From assembly GCA_038255145.1 (NCBI GenBank), contig JBBSLP010000011.1, positions 31,380 through 95,379 on the forward strand: a stretch of 64,000 nt of DNA, given 5' to 3'. Positions 29,922 through 39,007 of the stretch are shown piece after piece; positions within the stretch are counted from its first letter, which is position 1; each line of letters begins with the position of its first letter. The position numbers were made by a program, and so were the translations under genes. The DNA comes from WHTX01 sp038255145 (GTDB lineage: Bacteria > Actinomycetota > Acidimicrobiia > Acidimicrobiales > CAIXPF01). The notes below the pieces were generated by a model. That model saw only the letters and a program-made list of their open reading frames with translations, searched no databases and had not been told where the DNA came from.

Positions 29922-32336
29922 GTGTCCCCAACGTTGACCTTTGCCGCGGAGAGCGGTGAAGCTGCGGTGGTCACGGCCGGGTGGCTGCTACGGAACGCCT
30001 GGATCTTCCCGGCGATCCCGTTCTGCTCCTTCCTGATCACGCTGTTCTTCGGCAAGCGGCTGCCCCAGCGCGGTTCACCCGTGGGCGTCGCCGCCCTGGC
30101 CTTGACCTTCGTCCTCGGCCTGGCCGCGGCCGGCCAGTGGATCAGCTACTCGAACCGGTCCGAGGACGCGGCCCACGCCGAGACCGAGCACGCCCTCGTC
30201 GGCGCATCGGCGGGCACCGGCGAGTCGGCTGCGGCCACCGCCGCCGAGGACGACCGCGGCGCCACCACCGAAGAGGAAGACGGTGAGGTCCACACCCAGG
30301 TGGGTGAGGCGGCCGACGAAGAAGAACACGCCTCGGTGGCCCCGGTCGAGAGCACCCGTACGTGGTGGCAGTCGGGCGGCATCCACTTCGAGGTGGGCAC
30401 CCTGGTCGACGGCCTGGCCATCATGATGATCTTCGTGGTGAGCCTGGTCTCGCTGCTGGTGCACATCTACTCCACCGACTACGTGCACGGCGACATCCGC
30501 TACACCCACTACTTCGCCTTCCTCAGCCTCTTCACCGCCTCCATGCTCGGCCTGATCGTCAGCCAGGGCATCGTGCAGTTCATCACGTGCTGGGAGCTGG
30601 TCGGCCTCTGTTCGTTCGCCCTGATCGGGCACTGGTGGGAGGAGCAGGCCAACTCCGACGCTGCCCTCAAGGCCTTCCTGACCAACCGCGTCGGGGACAT
30701 GGGTCTGCTCATCGGGATGATCGTGCTGTTCTTCACCGCGGGTGACGGGCGCACCTTCTCGATCGTGAGCATCAACCAGGCCGTCGTGTCGGGCACGGTG
30801 AGCCACACGGCCATGACCGTGGCCGCCCTGTGCCTGTTGGCGGCGGTCATGTCCAAGTCGGGCCAGTTCTTCCTGCACACCTGGCTGCCCGACGCCATGG
30901 CCGGGCCGACCCCGGTGTCTGCCCTCATCCATGCCGCCACCATGGTCGTGGCCGGCGTCTACATGGTGGCCCGGCTCTACCCCGTGTTCTGGGACGGCCT
31001 GTCCATCGCCGGCTCGTCGTTCAACATGATGGTGCTCGTCGGCGCCGTGACCACCCTGGTCGGTGGGTCGCTGGCCTTCGTGCAGCGCGACATCAAGCGG
31101 GTGCTCGCCTACTCGACGGTGTCCCAGCTGGGCTACATGGTCATGGCCCTGGGCTGTGGGGCGTGGACGGCCGCGGTCTTCCACCTCTTCACCCACGCCT
31201 TCTTCAAGGCCTGCCTGTTCCTGGGCTCGGGCTCGGTGAGCCACGCCTGCAACCACTCCTTCGACATGAAGAAGGACATGGGTGGCCTGCGCAAGCGCAT
31301 GCCCATCACCCACGCCACCTTCCTCATCGGCACCCTGGCCCTGGCCGGGTTCCCCCTCTTCGCCGGCTTCTGGTCCAAGGACGAGATCCTGGCCGGCACC
31401 GGTGGCTTCAACCTGGCCGAGGGGGCCAACGGCAGCTACCACGTGTTCCTGGTCATCGGCCTGCTCACCGCGGGCATGACGGCGGCGTACATGACCCGCT
31501 GCTACTGGCTCACCTTCCTCGGCGAGTGGCGGGGCGGGCACGACCACGACACCGGGCATGACACCGGACACCAGCCGGCCATGGCCGTCGGTGCCGCCGT
31601 GGCCACCGGTCACGACGCCCACGCCGCCGGTGGCCATGACGCCCACGGCCACGGCGAGCCCCACGAGTCGGGTCCCCGCATCACCGGGCCCCTGGTGGTG
31701 CTGGCCACGCTGACCTTCCTGGCCACCTTCGCCAACATCCCCGAGAAGTTCAGCTTCATCCCCGAGGGGTGGCGGCTGCGCTTCGAGCACTACGTCGAGC
31801 CCAGGGGCGACTACTTCCCCACCATCTCCCACGCCGAGTTCGCCCCAGCGGTGGCGGCGCTGTCGCTGGCCATGGCGGCGATCTTCTCGGGCGTGGCCAT
31901 CATCTACTACCGCAAGGTGCGGGCCCAGGGGGCCTACGCCACCGAGCTGGCCCACGGCCCCACCACCCGCAACGCCCTGGCCGCCGCCGGCTATCGGGTG
32001 CTGGAGAACAAGTTCTACCTGGACTGGCTGTACCAGGGCGTCATCGTCGCCTTCATCAAGGGCCCGCTGGCCCGGGGCATCGACCGCTTCAACCAGGTGG
32101 TGCTGGACGGCATCGTCGACGGTGCCGGCATCAACTCCCGCAAGGCGGGTGACCTCCTGTACCGCTACGTCGACCAGGCCGTCGTGGACGGGGCCGTCAA
32201 CGCCTCGGGCCTCGGCGCCAGCGAGACCGGAGGCATGCTCCGCCGCTTCCAGACCGGGCGGATCCAGCAGTACGCCGCCCTGATGTTCGGCGCAGCCGCC
32301 CTCCTCGCCGGGGTCCTGGTGATCGCCGTCCAATGA
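29922..32336 (+). CDS. nuoL2: NADH-quinone oxidoreductase subunit L (second copy) with acidic and His-rich inserts
   Basis: An 804-residue NuoL with the core Glu in CWELVGLCSFALI. Two inserts explain the excess length. Residues 78-145, between helices 2 and 3, form an acidic Ala/Glu/Thr-rich loop. Residues 538-581 hold ten His in about 44 residues with Asp and Gly and end at HES, the place where NuoL1 has its coiled-coil insert. A His/Asp loop could bind metal (inference). GTG start at 29922. Confidence 0.93.
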   Translation: MSPTLTFAAESGEAAVVTAGWLLRNAWIFPAIPFCSFLITLFFGKRLPQRGSPVGVAALALTFVLGLAAAGQWISYSNRSEDAAHAETEHALVGASAGTGESAAATAAEDDRGATTEEEDGEVHTQVGEAADEEEHASVAPVESTRTWWQSGGIHFEVGTLVDGLAIMMIFVVSLVSLLVHIYSTDYVHGDIRYTHYFAFLSLFTASMLGLIVSQGIVQFITCWELVGLCSFALIGHWWEEQANSDAALKAFLTNRVGDMGLLIGMIVLFFTAGDGRTFSIVSINQAVVSGTVSHTAMTVAALCLLAAVMSKSGQFFLHTWLPDAMAGPTPVSALIHAATMVVAGVYMVARLYPVFWDGLSIAGSSFNMMVLVGAVTTLVGGSLAFVQRDIKRVLAYSTVSQLGYMVMALGCGAWTAAVFHLFTHAFFKACLFLGSGSVSHACNHSFDMKKDMGGLRKRMPITHATFLIGTLALAGFPLFAGFWSKDEILAGTGGFNLAEGANGSYHVFLVIGLLTAGMTAAYMTRCYWLTFLGEWRGGHDHDTGHDTGHQPAMAVGAAVATGHDAHAAGGHDAHGHGEPHESGPRITGPLVVLATLTFLATFANIPEKFSFIPEGWRLRFEHYVEPRGDYFPTISHAEFAPAVAALSLAMAAIFSGVAIIYYRKVRAQGAYATELAHGPTTRNALAAAGYRVLENKFYLDWLYQGVIVAFIKGPLARGIDRFNQVVLDGIVDGAGINSRKAGDLLYRYVDQAVVDGAVNASGLGASETGGMLRRFQTGRIQQYAALMFGAAALLAGVLVIAVQ

Positions 32337-32372
32337 CGCCTAGGCAACTCGCACCCGCAGGATCAGCTTCGG

Positions 32373-32378
32373 TAGGGT
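32373..32378 (+). promoter_or_regulatory. Possible internal -10 element before nuoM2
   Basis: TAGGGT lies in the only sizeable gap (70 bases) inside the second nuo operon, 29 bases before nuoM2. The same hexamer occurs upstream of sseA and acs. No -35 is clear, so an internal promoter is only a possibility. Confidence 0.3.
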
Positions 32379-32406
32379 CTCCTCCGCCTACGGCCATGGG
32401 AACGAC

Positions 32407-33933
32407 ATGAACGACTTCGACGACTGGGTTCTCACGCTGATCATCTTCGTCCCGCTCCTGGGCGCGGCGGTGATGATGTTCATCCCCAAGGCGGAAGAAG
32501 AGCTCCACAAGTGGGTGGCGCTGTTCTCCTCCGTGGTGGTGGCTGCACTCGGCGTGTACCTGCTGTTCAACTTCGATTACGACGACACGCAGCGGCTCCA
32601 GTTCACGGCCAGCCACTCGTGGATCGACGTCATCAAGAGCCGCTACGAGGTGGGCATCGACGGGATCGCCCTCCCCCTGTTGCTGCTGACGATGCTGGTG
32701 GTGCCGCTCGTCATCATCTACAGCTGGAACCACTTCCCTGAGCCGCAGAACCCCAAGGCCTTCCTCATCCTCATACTCCTGTTGGACGTGGGGATGCTGG
32801 GCACCTTCTGCGCCCAGGACCTGATCCTCTTCTTCGTGTTCTTCGAGCTCGTCCTGCTCCCCATGTACTTCATGATCGGGGTCTGGGGCGGCGAGAAGCG
32901 CCAGTACGCCTCGATAAAGTTCTTCCTGTTCACGTTGTTCGGCTCGGCGCTGATGATCGTCAGCTTCCTGGCGCTCTTCTTCCTGACCGGGGCCGAGACG
33001 TTCAGCATGACCGGCATGGCCGGACTGGTGAAGACCTCGAACATCGCCATCGGCACCCAGGTCCTGGTGTTCGGCGGCATGTTCATGGGCTTCGGCATCA
33101 AGGTGCCGATCTTCCCCTTCCACACCTGGCTGCCCGACGCCCACACCCAGGCGCCGACGCAGGGCTCGGTCCTGCTCGCCGCCGTGCTCCTCAAGCTGGG
33201 CACGTACGGCTTCATCCGCATCGCCCTGCCCATCCTCCCCGAGGCCGCGGTGAAGTGGGCCCCGTGGATCGGGCTGCTGGCCGTGATCGGGATCATCTAC
33301 GGCGCCCTGGGCTGCCTGGCCCAGACCGACATGAAGCGGCTGATCGCCTTCTCGTCGGTGGCCCACATGGGTTACGTGATGTTGGGCATCGCCACGCTCA
33401 CCAACTTCGGCATCAACGCCGCCGTGTTCGGCATGGTGGCCCACGGCCTCATCACCGGCATGTTGTTCTTCGTCGCCGGTTCGGTGAAGGAGCGCTTCCA
33501 CACCCTCGAGATCAAGCGCCTCGGCGGCCTGCTGGTCTCCGCACCCCGCATGGGTTGGATCCTCGGCTTCGCCACCATGGCCTCGCTGGGGCTTCCCGGC
33601 CTGGCCGGGTTCTGGGGCGAGTTCCCCGCCATCCTCGCCGCCTACAACCCGGCGCCAGAGCTGTCCGAGACCCTGTTCCGGGTGTACATGATCGTGGCCG
33701 CCCTGGGCACGGTGTTCGCCGCCGGCTACCTGCTGTGGCTGTTCCAGCGCACCGCCTTCGGCACGCCGAAGGAGGAGTTCGCCCACGATCCGGTGCACGA
33801 CGTCGAGCTGCCCGAGTGGCTGGCGTGGATCCCCATGCTGCTGCTGATCTTCGTGCTCGGCGTCATGCCCGGCATCATCTTCCGCATGACCGACGGCGCG
33901 GCCACGTCGCTCGCCGCGGCTTTCGGGGGCTGA
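32407..33933 (+). CDS. nuoM2: NADH-quinone oxidoreductase subunit M (second copy)
   Basis: A 508-residue antiporter-like subunit of normal length, with the Glu in FFELVLLPMYFMIG and the HTWLPDAHTQAP loop. It lacks the His/Glu-rich tail of the first copy. It follows a 70-base gap, the widest within the operon. Confidence 0.94.
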   Translation: MNDFDDWVLTLIIFVPLLGAAVMMFIPKAEEELHKWVALFSSVVVAALGVYLLFNFDYDDTQRLQFTASHSWIDVIKSRYEVGIDGIALPLLLLTMLVVPLVIIYSWNHFPEPQNPKAFLILILLLDVGMLGTFCAQDLILFFVFFELVLLPMYFMIGVWGGEKRQYASIKFFLFTLFGSALMIVSFLALFFLTGAETFSMTGMAGLVKTSNIAIGTQVLVFGGMFMGFGIKVPIFPFHTWLPDAHTQAPTQGSVLLAAVLLKLGTYGFIRIALPILPEAAVKWAPWIGLLAVIGIIYGALGCLAQTDMKRLIAFSSVAHMGYVMLGIATLTNFGINAAVFGMVAHGLITGMLFFVAGSVKERFHTLEIKRLGGLLVSAPRMGWILGFATMASLGLPGLAGFWGEFPAILAAYNPAPELSETLFRVYMIVAALGTVFAAGYLLWLFQRTAFGTPKEEFAHDPVHDVELPEWLAWIPMLLLIFVLGVMPGIIFRMTDGAATSLAAAFGG

Positions 33934-33937
33934 CGCC

Positions 33938-35449
33938 TTGCTCGCCGCCCTGCTGGCCCAGTCCTTCGTCAAGCCCCACGTCGACTTCCACGCCCTCGGG
34001 CCGGAGATCGTGGTGCTGGTCACGATCGCAGCGCTGATCCTCGTCGACTCGATCCTGTTGCAGGACGGCCGGCGCTACATGCCGACCATCGCCGGCATCG
34101 GCCTCATCGCCGCCTGCCTGCCCCTCATCACCCTGGCCGTCGACGGCGGGGACCGGATGCTGTTCGGCGGGGCGTACACGGTCGACAACACCGCCCTCAT
34201 CCTCAAGGCGCTCTTCCTGCTCTCCGGGTACGTGGTCGTCCTCCTCGCCACCAACTACGTGGCCGAGGGCGACTACTGGGAGAGCGAGTTCTACGCCATG
34301 ATGCTGGCCTCGATCCTGGGCATGCTCGTCATGGCCTCGGCTCGGGACCTGATCACCATCTTCGTCGCCCTCGAGCTGCTGTCCATCCCCGCCTACCTGA
34401 TGGCGACGTGGAACAAGCGTGAGGCCAAGGGCAACGAGGCGGGCCTGAAGTACTACCTGATGGGTGTCTTCGCCAGCGCCATCATGCTGTACGGCATGTC
34501 GTTGATCTTCGGGATCACCGGCACCACGGTGCTGGCCGACATCGGGGCCCGCCTCGGTGGCTCGCCGACGTCGGAGCCCATCGTCACCCTGGGCATCGTC
34601 TTCGTGATCATCGGCTTCGCCTTCAAGGTGTCCGCCGTGCCCTTCCACTCGTGGGCGCCCGACACCTACGAGGGCGCCCCCACCCCGGTCACCGCCTTCC
34701 TGTCCGTGGCGTCCAAGACCGCCGGTTTCGTGGCCCTCATCCAGTTGGTGTTCGTGGCCTTCATCGGCCGGCCCGACGTGGTCGAACCCCTCATGTGGGT
34801 GCTGGCGGCGGCGTCCATGACGGTGGGCAACCTCATCGCCCTGCGCCAGACCAACGTGGTCCGCATGCTGGCCTACTCCGGCATCGCCCAGGCCGGCTTC
34901 ATCCTCGCCCCCTTCGCCGTCATCGGCGGGGGCAACGCCACCCGGGCCCTCGAAGGTGTCACCAGCTACCTGGTCATCTACGCGGCCATGAACCTGGCCG
35001 CCTTCGCCGTGGTCATCGCCATCGCCCGCAAGACGTCCTCGGCCGAGCTGTCGAGCTACGGCGGCATGTTCCAGTACGCCCCCGGGCTGACGGTGGTCAT
35101 GACCATCGCCCTGACGTCGTTGGCCGGCATCCCTCCCATGGGCGGCTGGTACGCCAAGTTCTCCATCTTCCGGGCCCTGCTCGGCGCCGAATCGGGCTGG
35201 GGCACCGGCTTGGCCGTGGTCGTGGCCGTGAACTCGGTGATCGCCTTCTACTACTACGGCCTCGTGCTCAAGCAGATGTGGTTCACCGAGCCGCCCTTCG
35301 GCGACGTGACCCCGGTGCGGGTGCCGGCCTCGCTGGTCGCGGCCCTGGGCCTGACCACGGTGGCCACCCTGGCCTTCGGGGTGTTCCCCGGCCTGGTCAC
35401 CCACTTCACCGACCTCAGCGGCCCCCTCGCCTCCTCCGTCGGGGGCTGA
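33938..35449 (+). CDS. nuoN2: NADH-quinone oxidoreductase subunit N (second copy)
   Basis: A 503-residue antiporter-like subunit with the Glu in FVALELLSIPAYLM and the FHSWAPDTYEGAP loop. The start is a TTG at 33938, four bases after the nuoM2 stop; no ATG or GTG near it gives the full first helix. It is the last nuo gene and lies ten bases before the MidA-like gene. Confidence 0.93.
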   Translation: MLAALLAQSFVKPHVDFHALGPEIVVLVTIAALILVDSILLQDGRRYMPTIAGIGLIAACLPLITLAVDGGDRMLFGGAYTVDNTALILKALFLLSGYVVVLLATNYVAEGDYWESEFYAMMLASILGMLVMASARDLITIFVALELLSIPAYLMATWNKREAKGNEAGLKYYLMGVFASAIMLYGMSLIFGITGTTVLADIGARLGGSPTSEPIVTLGIVFVIIGFAFKVSAVPFHSWAPDTYEGAPTPVTAFLSVASKTAGFVALIQLVFVAFIGRPDVVEPLMWVLAAASMTVGNLIALRQTNVVRMLAYSGIAQAGFILAPFAVIGGGNATRALEGVTSYLVIYAAMNLAAFAVVIAIARKTSSAELSSYGGMFQYAPGLTVVMTIALTSLAGIPPMGGWYAKFSIFRALLGAESGWGTGLAVVVAVNSVIAFYYYGLVLKQMWFTEPPFGDVTPVRVPASLVAALGLTTVATLAFGVFPGLVTHFTDLSGPLASSVGG

Positions 35450-35459
35450 GCGTCCGCTG

Positions 35460-36407
35460 ATGGCCGCGCCGGCCCGTCGGGTCGACGACTTCCTCGAGCA
35501 CGCCCTCTACGACCCCGACACCGGCTTCTACGGCTCGGGTCGGGGCCGGGCCGGCCGTCGCGGTGACTTCATCACCTCGCCCGAGGTCGGTCCCCTGTTC
35601 GGGGCCGTGCTGGCCCGGGCCATCGAAGGTTGGTGGGCCGAGCTCGGTGAGCCCGAGGTGTTCACCGTCGTCGAAGCCGCCGCCGGGGTGGGCACCCTGG
35701 CCCGGGCCGTGCTCGCCGCCGCCCCCCGGGTGCCACTGCGCTACGTGGCGGTCGAGCGGGCCACCCCCCAGTGGTCGAGCCACCCCGCCGGCATCACCAC
35801 CCGGGCCGAGCTCCCCGACGGGCCCGTCACCGGGGTCGTGGTGGCCAACGAGCTGCTCGACAACCTGCCCTTCCGCCTCCTCGACCCCGCGGGTGAGGTG
35901 TGGGTGACCGCCGATGGCGACGAAGAGCTGCGCCCCACCGACCTGGCCCTGCCCAGGATGGGGCGCATCCCCGTGCAGAGCGCAGCGGCCGACTGGTTGG
36001 CCCGGGCCCGGGCGTGCCTGGACCGGGGTCGGGTGGTGGTCATCGACTACGGATCCACCACGGCCGAGCTCGAGCACCGACCGTGGACGAGCTGGTTGCG
36101 GACCTACCGGTCCCACGGGCGGGGCGGGCGTCCCTTCGACGATCCCGGTTCCCAGGACGTCACCTGCGAGGTGGCCTGGGACCAGCTCGAGGCGGTCGCC
36201 CCGCCCGCCTCGCGTCGCAGCCAGCGCGACTTCCTGCGGGCCTGGGGCGTCGACGACCTGGTCGAGGAGGGTCGCCGGACGTGGGCCGAGCGGGCCCAGG
36301 TCGGTGACCTGGCCGCGCTGAAGGCCCGCAGCCGGGTGCGCGAGGCCGAGGCCCTGCTCGACGGGGACGGCCTGGGCGCCTTCGACGTCGTCGAGTGGCA
36401 GGTGTGA
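35460..36407 (+). CDS. MidA/NDUFAF7-family SAM-dependent methyltransferase
   Basis: A 315-residue Rossmann methyltransferase. The N-terminus DFLEHALYDPDTGFYGSG, then GDFITSPEVGPLFGA, the SAM loop VVEAAAGVGTLAR (about 69-81) and VVVANELLDNLPFRL are the COG1565/NDUFAF7 hallmarks. In mitochondria NDUFAF7 dimethylates an Arg of NDUFS2 (NuoD) and is needed for complex I assembly. Its position ten bases after nuoN2 suggests the same role here on NuoD or NuoD2. It is shorter than eukaryotic members. Confidence 0.88.
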   Translation: MAAPARRVDDFLEHALYDPDTGFYGSGRGRAGRRGDFITSPEVGPLFGAVLARAIEGWWAELGEPEVFTVVEAAAGVGTLARAVLAAAPRVPLRYVAVERATPQWSSHPAGITTRAELPDGPVTGVVVANELLDNLPFRLLDPAGEVWVTADGDEELRPTDLALPRMGRIPVQSAAADWLARARACLDRGRVVVIDYGSTTAELEHRPWTSWLRTYRSHGRGGRPFDDPGSQDVTCEVAWDQLEAVAPPASRRSQRDFLRAWGVDDLVEEGRRTWAERAQVGDLAALKARSRVREAEALLDGDGLGAFDVVEWQV

Positions 36408-36460
36408 TCCCACCGGGGCCGCAGCGACCGTGATCGGCCCGTCGGCTCAGGACCGCGGGG

Positions 36461-36844
36461 TCAGGTCTCGTCGGGGCGCTTGGCCCGCAGGATGCAGAAC
36501 TCATTGCCCTCGGGGTCGGCCAGGACCACCCACGTCACGTCGGGTCCCTGGCCCACGGACACCCGGCGGGCACCCAGGGCCTCGGCCCGGGCCACCTCGG
36601 CGGCCTGATCGTCGGGACGCAGGTCGAGGTGGATGCGGTTCTTGAGGATCTTGCCCTCGGGCACGGGCTCGAACAGCAGCTCCGACGGCCCCGTCCCCGG
36701 CCCGGTGTCACCACCCGGTGCCTGCAGGGCGGCCTCGCCGGGATCGGCCGGAGCCGCGACCCAGCCCAGGAGGGCCGACCAGAAGGTGGCCAGCGCCATC
36801 GGGTCGTGGGCGTCGACGACGATGGTCTCGAAGCGGAGGGCCAT
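36461..36844 (-). CDS. VOC-superfamily (glyoxalase-like) protein
   Basis: A 127-residue protein with two beta-alpha-beta-beta-beta modules. FETIVVDAHDPMALATFWSA begins the first; IHLDLRPDD and WVVLADPEGNEFCIL are typical of the glyoxalase-6-like VOC subgroup, whose substrates are mostly unknown. The metal-site Glu in PEGNEF is present. The ATG is preceded by TAGGAGG. It converges on the MidA-like gene and lies downstream of sufE on the same strand. Confidence 0.8.
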   Translation of the reverse strand: MALRFETIVVDAHDPMALATFWSALLGWVAAPADPGEAALQAPGGDTGPGTGPSELLFEPVPEGKILKNRIHLDLRPDDQAAEVARAEALGARRVSVGQGPDVTWVVLADPEGNEFCILRAKRPDET

Positions 36845-36885
36845 GGCCTCCTCCTACCCCGCCGCAGCCGACTTCTCCTGCACCG

Positions 36886-37320
36886 CTACCCCGCCGCGGT
36901 CGACTTCTCCCGCACCTGACGTTTCAGGCGGCCCATGATGGCCGTCATCCCCCGCAGGCGCTGGCTGGAGATGGCCTCGGCCAGGCCCATGTCGTTGTAG
37001 AAGTCGTCGGGCACGGCCAGCACCTCGGCCGGGGTGGCCCCTTCCAGCCCGTCGGCCAGGATGCCGGCGAAGCCCCGGGTGGTGGGGGCCTCGGGGGGGC
37101 AGTCGAAGGCGATGTGCACGACGTCGTCGACCACGTCCACAGCCAGGAAGAACGCCGTCGCGCACTCGGGCACCCGCTCGAGGGCGTCGCGGTTGGAGGC
37201 GTAGGGCTCGGGCAGCGGGGGGACCTTGCGGCTGTACTCCAGCAGAGCCTGCAACTTGAGGTCCTTGGGTGCGCCCTGGAACAGCTGGACCGTGCGGGCG
37301 AGCTTGGCGGGGAGGGGCAA
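36886..37320 (-). CDS. sufE: SufE-family sulfur acceptor protein
   Basis: A 144-residue protein. SufE accepts sulfur from a cysteine desulfurase for iron-sulfur cluster assembly. The catalytic Cys is C53 in VPECATAFFLAV, and HIAFDCPPEAPTTRGFAG and VPDDFYNDMGL are family stretches. The TTG at 37320 is chosen because GGAGAG lies at the right distance upstream; longer in-frame starts would run into the divergent promoter. It diverges from the sulfurtransferase gene at 37413, a pairing consistent with sulfur trafficking for the many iron-sulfur proteins nearby. Confidence 0.88.
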   Translation of the reverse strand: MPLPAKLARTVQLFQGAPKDLKLQALLEYSRKVPPLPEPYASNRDALERVPECATAFFLAVDVVDDVVHIAFDCPPEAPTTRGFAGILADGLEGATPAEVLAVPDDFYNDMGLAEAISSQRLRGMTAIMGRLKRQVREKSTAAG

Positions 37321-37349
37321 GGGATCTCTCCTGGACCCGGTGAGGTCGT

Positions 37350-37355
37350 TAGGGT
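37350..37355 (+). promoter_or_regulatory. Possible -10 element of sseA in the sufE-sseA divergent region
   Basis: TAGGGT, 57 bases before the sseA start, within the 92-base gap between divergent genes. No matching -35 is clear. Confidence 0.3.
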
Positions 37356-37412
37356 TTGCCGGCACGCGCCTCTGGCGCACCACCCGCAGTCCCTTGAGCA
37401 AGAGGCCACGAG

Positions 37413-38312
37413 ATGTCCGCCAGCGACCCGGCGCCGAAGTTCCAACAGTACGCCCACCCCGAGCGGCTCGTGAGCACGGCGTGGTTGGCCGAACACCTCG
37501 ACGATCCCTCCCTGGTCGTCATCGAGTCCGACGAGGACGTGTTGCTCTACGAGACGGGTCACATCCCCGGCGCGGTCAAGGTCGACTGGCACACCGACCT
37601 GCAGGACCCCGTAGCCCGTGACTACCTCGACGGCGCCGGCTTCGCCGCCCTGTTGTCGGCCAAGGGCGTGGGTCGCGACGACACCATCGTGTTCTACGGC
37701 GACAACTTCAACTGGTGGGCCGCCTACGCCCTGTGGGTGTTCTCCCTCTTCGGCCACGCCGACGTCCGCCTCCTCGATGGGGGTCGGGCCAAGTGGGTGG
37801 CCGAGGGTCGCGACATGACCACCGACCCCACCGCCCGAGCCGCCACCACCTACCCGGTCGTGGATCGTGACGACGACGCCCTGCGGGCCTTCGCCCCCGA
37901 CGTGCTCGCCCACGTCAAGGCCGAGGGCCAGCTCATCGACGTGCGCTCGCCCGAGGAGTACAGCGGCGAGAAGCTGCACATGCCCGACTACCCCCAGGAG
38001 GGGGCCATGCGGGGCGGGCACATCCCCGGCGCGGCCAGCGTGCCCTGGAAGCGGGCGGCCAACGACGACGCCACCTTCCGCGACGTCGACGAGCTGCGGG
38101 CCATCTACGTGGACGAGCAGCACCTCGACGCCGACCACGAGGTCATCGCCTACTGCCGCATCGGCGAGCGCTCCAGCCACACCTGGTTCGTGCTCACCCA
38201 CCTGCTGGGCTTCCCCCGGGTGCGCAACTACGACGGCTCGTGGACCGAGTGGGGCAACCTGGTGCGGGCCCCCATCGAGCGGCCCGGCCTGCCCGTCTCC
38301 CCTGCGGTCTGA
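37413..38312 (+). CDS. sseA: Thiosulfate/3-mercaptopyruvate sulfurtransferase (SseA/CysA-type rhodanese)
   Basis: A 299-residue two-domain rhodanese. The first domain (about 15-135) is inactive; the second (about 155-290) has the active-site loop CRIGERSSH with C248 as persulfide carrier. The CRIGER loop is the actinobacterial SseA/CysA2 type. It would transfer sulfane sulfur from thiosulfate or 3-mercaptopyruvate to cyanide or a protein thiol. Its divergent neighbour is sufE. Substrate preference cannot be told from sequence alone. Confidence 0.9.
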   Translation: MSASDPAPKFQQYAHPERLVSTAWLAEHLDDPSLVVIESDEDVLLYETGHIPGAVKVDWHTDLQDPVARDYLDGAGFAALLSAKGVGRDDTIVFYGDNFNWWAAYALWVFSLFGHADVRLLDGGRAKWVAEGRDMTTDPTARAATTYPVVDRDDDALRAFAPDVLAHVKAEGQLIDVRSPEEYSGEKLHMPDYPQEGAMRGGHIPGAASVPWKRAANDDATFRDVDELRAIYVDEQHLDADHEVIAYCRIGERSSHTWFVLTHLLGFPRVRNYDGSWTEWGNLVRAPIERPGLPVSPAV

Positions 38313-38324
38313 GGCCGACAGCCC

Positions 38325-38975
38325 GTGGGGTCGAAGGTGACCACCGTCGGACGGGTGCCGTTGACCCGTGAGCGGGTCGTGGCCGAGGCCCTCGAGCAGA
38401 TCGACGAGCTGGGCCCCGAGGCCCTGACCATGCGTCGCCTCGGCGCCCGCCTCGGCGTGGAGGCCATGTCGCTCTACAACCACGTGGCCTCCAAGGAGGA
38501 CCTGCTCGACGGCGTGGCCTCGTTGCTGTTGGAGCTGGTCGAGGTGCCCGACCCCCCGGCAGGGGACTGGCGGGTGCAGTTGCGGGCCATCGCCGCCGGC
38601 GTGCGCCACATCGGCCTGACCCACCCCCGGGCCTTCCCCCTGGTCGCCTCACGCCGGCTCGACACCCTGGGCTCGTGGGCCCCGGTCCTGGCCGGGTTCA
38701 CCGAGGCCCGTCGGGCCGGGCTGCCCACGGGGGCCAGCGTGCACGTGGTCCACACCTTCGCCGGCTTCATCGTGGGCACCGTCCTGCTCGAGATCGGCAC
38801 CCTCGAGGCCCGCGCGTCGGTGACGGCATCGGTCGAGCTGCCCGAACAGGACGCGCAGCTCCGCGAGTACCTGGGGGCCTGTGCCGACGTCAGCGACGAC
38901 GAGCAGTTCACCGCCGGCCTCGACCTGCTCATCGCGGGCATGGAGCACCTGTTGGCCCGCCCGGGCCCAGCCTGA
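38325..38975 (+). CDS. TetR-family transcriptional regulator
   Basis: A 216-residue regulator. The helix-turn-helix is at about residues 30-55 (LTMRRLGARLGVEAMSLYNH), followed by a C-terminal ligand-binding domain of the TetR_C type. It starts at GTG 38325, 12 bases after sseA, so the two may share a transcript; a second GTG at 38337 is possible. The target is unknown; the nearest candidates are the sufE-sseA pair or itself. Confidence 0.85.
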   Translation: MGSKVTTVGRVPLTRERVVAEALEQIDELGPEALTMRRLGARLGVEAMSLYNHVASKEDLLDGVASLLLELVEVPDPPAGDWRVQLRAIAAGVRHIGLTHPRAFPLVASRRLDTLGSWAPVLAGFTEARRAGLPTGASVHVVHTFAGFIVGTVLLEIGTLEARASVTASVELPEQDAQLREYLGACADVSDDEQFTAGLDLLIAGMEHLLARPGPA

Positions 38976-39000
38976 TCGAGCCTGATCGAGCCTGATCGAG
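38971..39000. repeat. Three exact tandem copies of CCTGATCGAG
   Basis: The decamer CCTGATCGAG is repeated three times without change, starting at the tetR stop codon, followed by a partial copy AGCCTGATCAG. It fills most of the 32-base gap between the convergent tetR and DUF1015 genes. It is probably a slippage-prone minisatellite; a regulatory role is not evident. Confidence 0.85.
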
Positions 39001-39007
39001 AGCCTGA

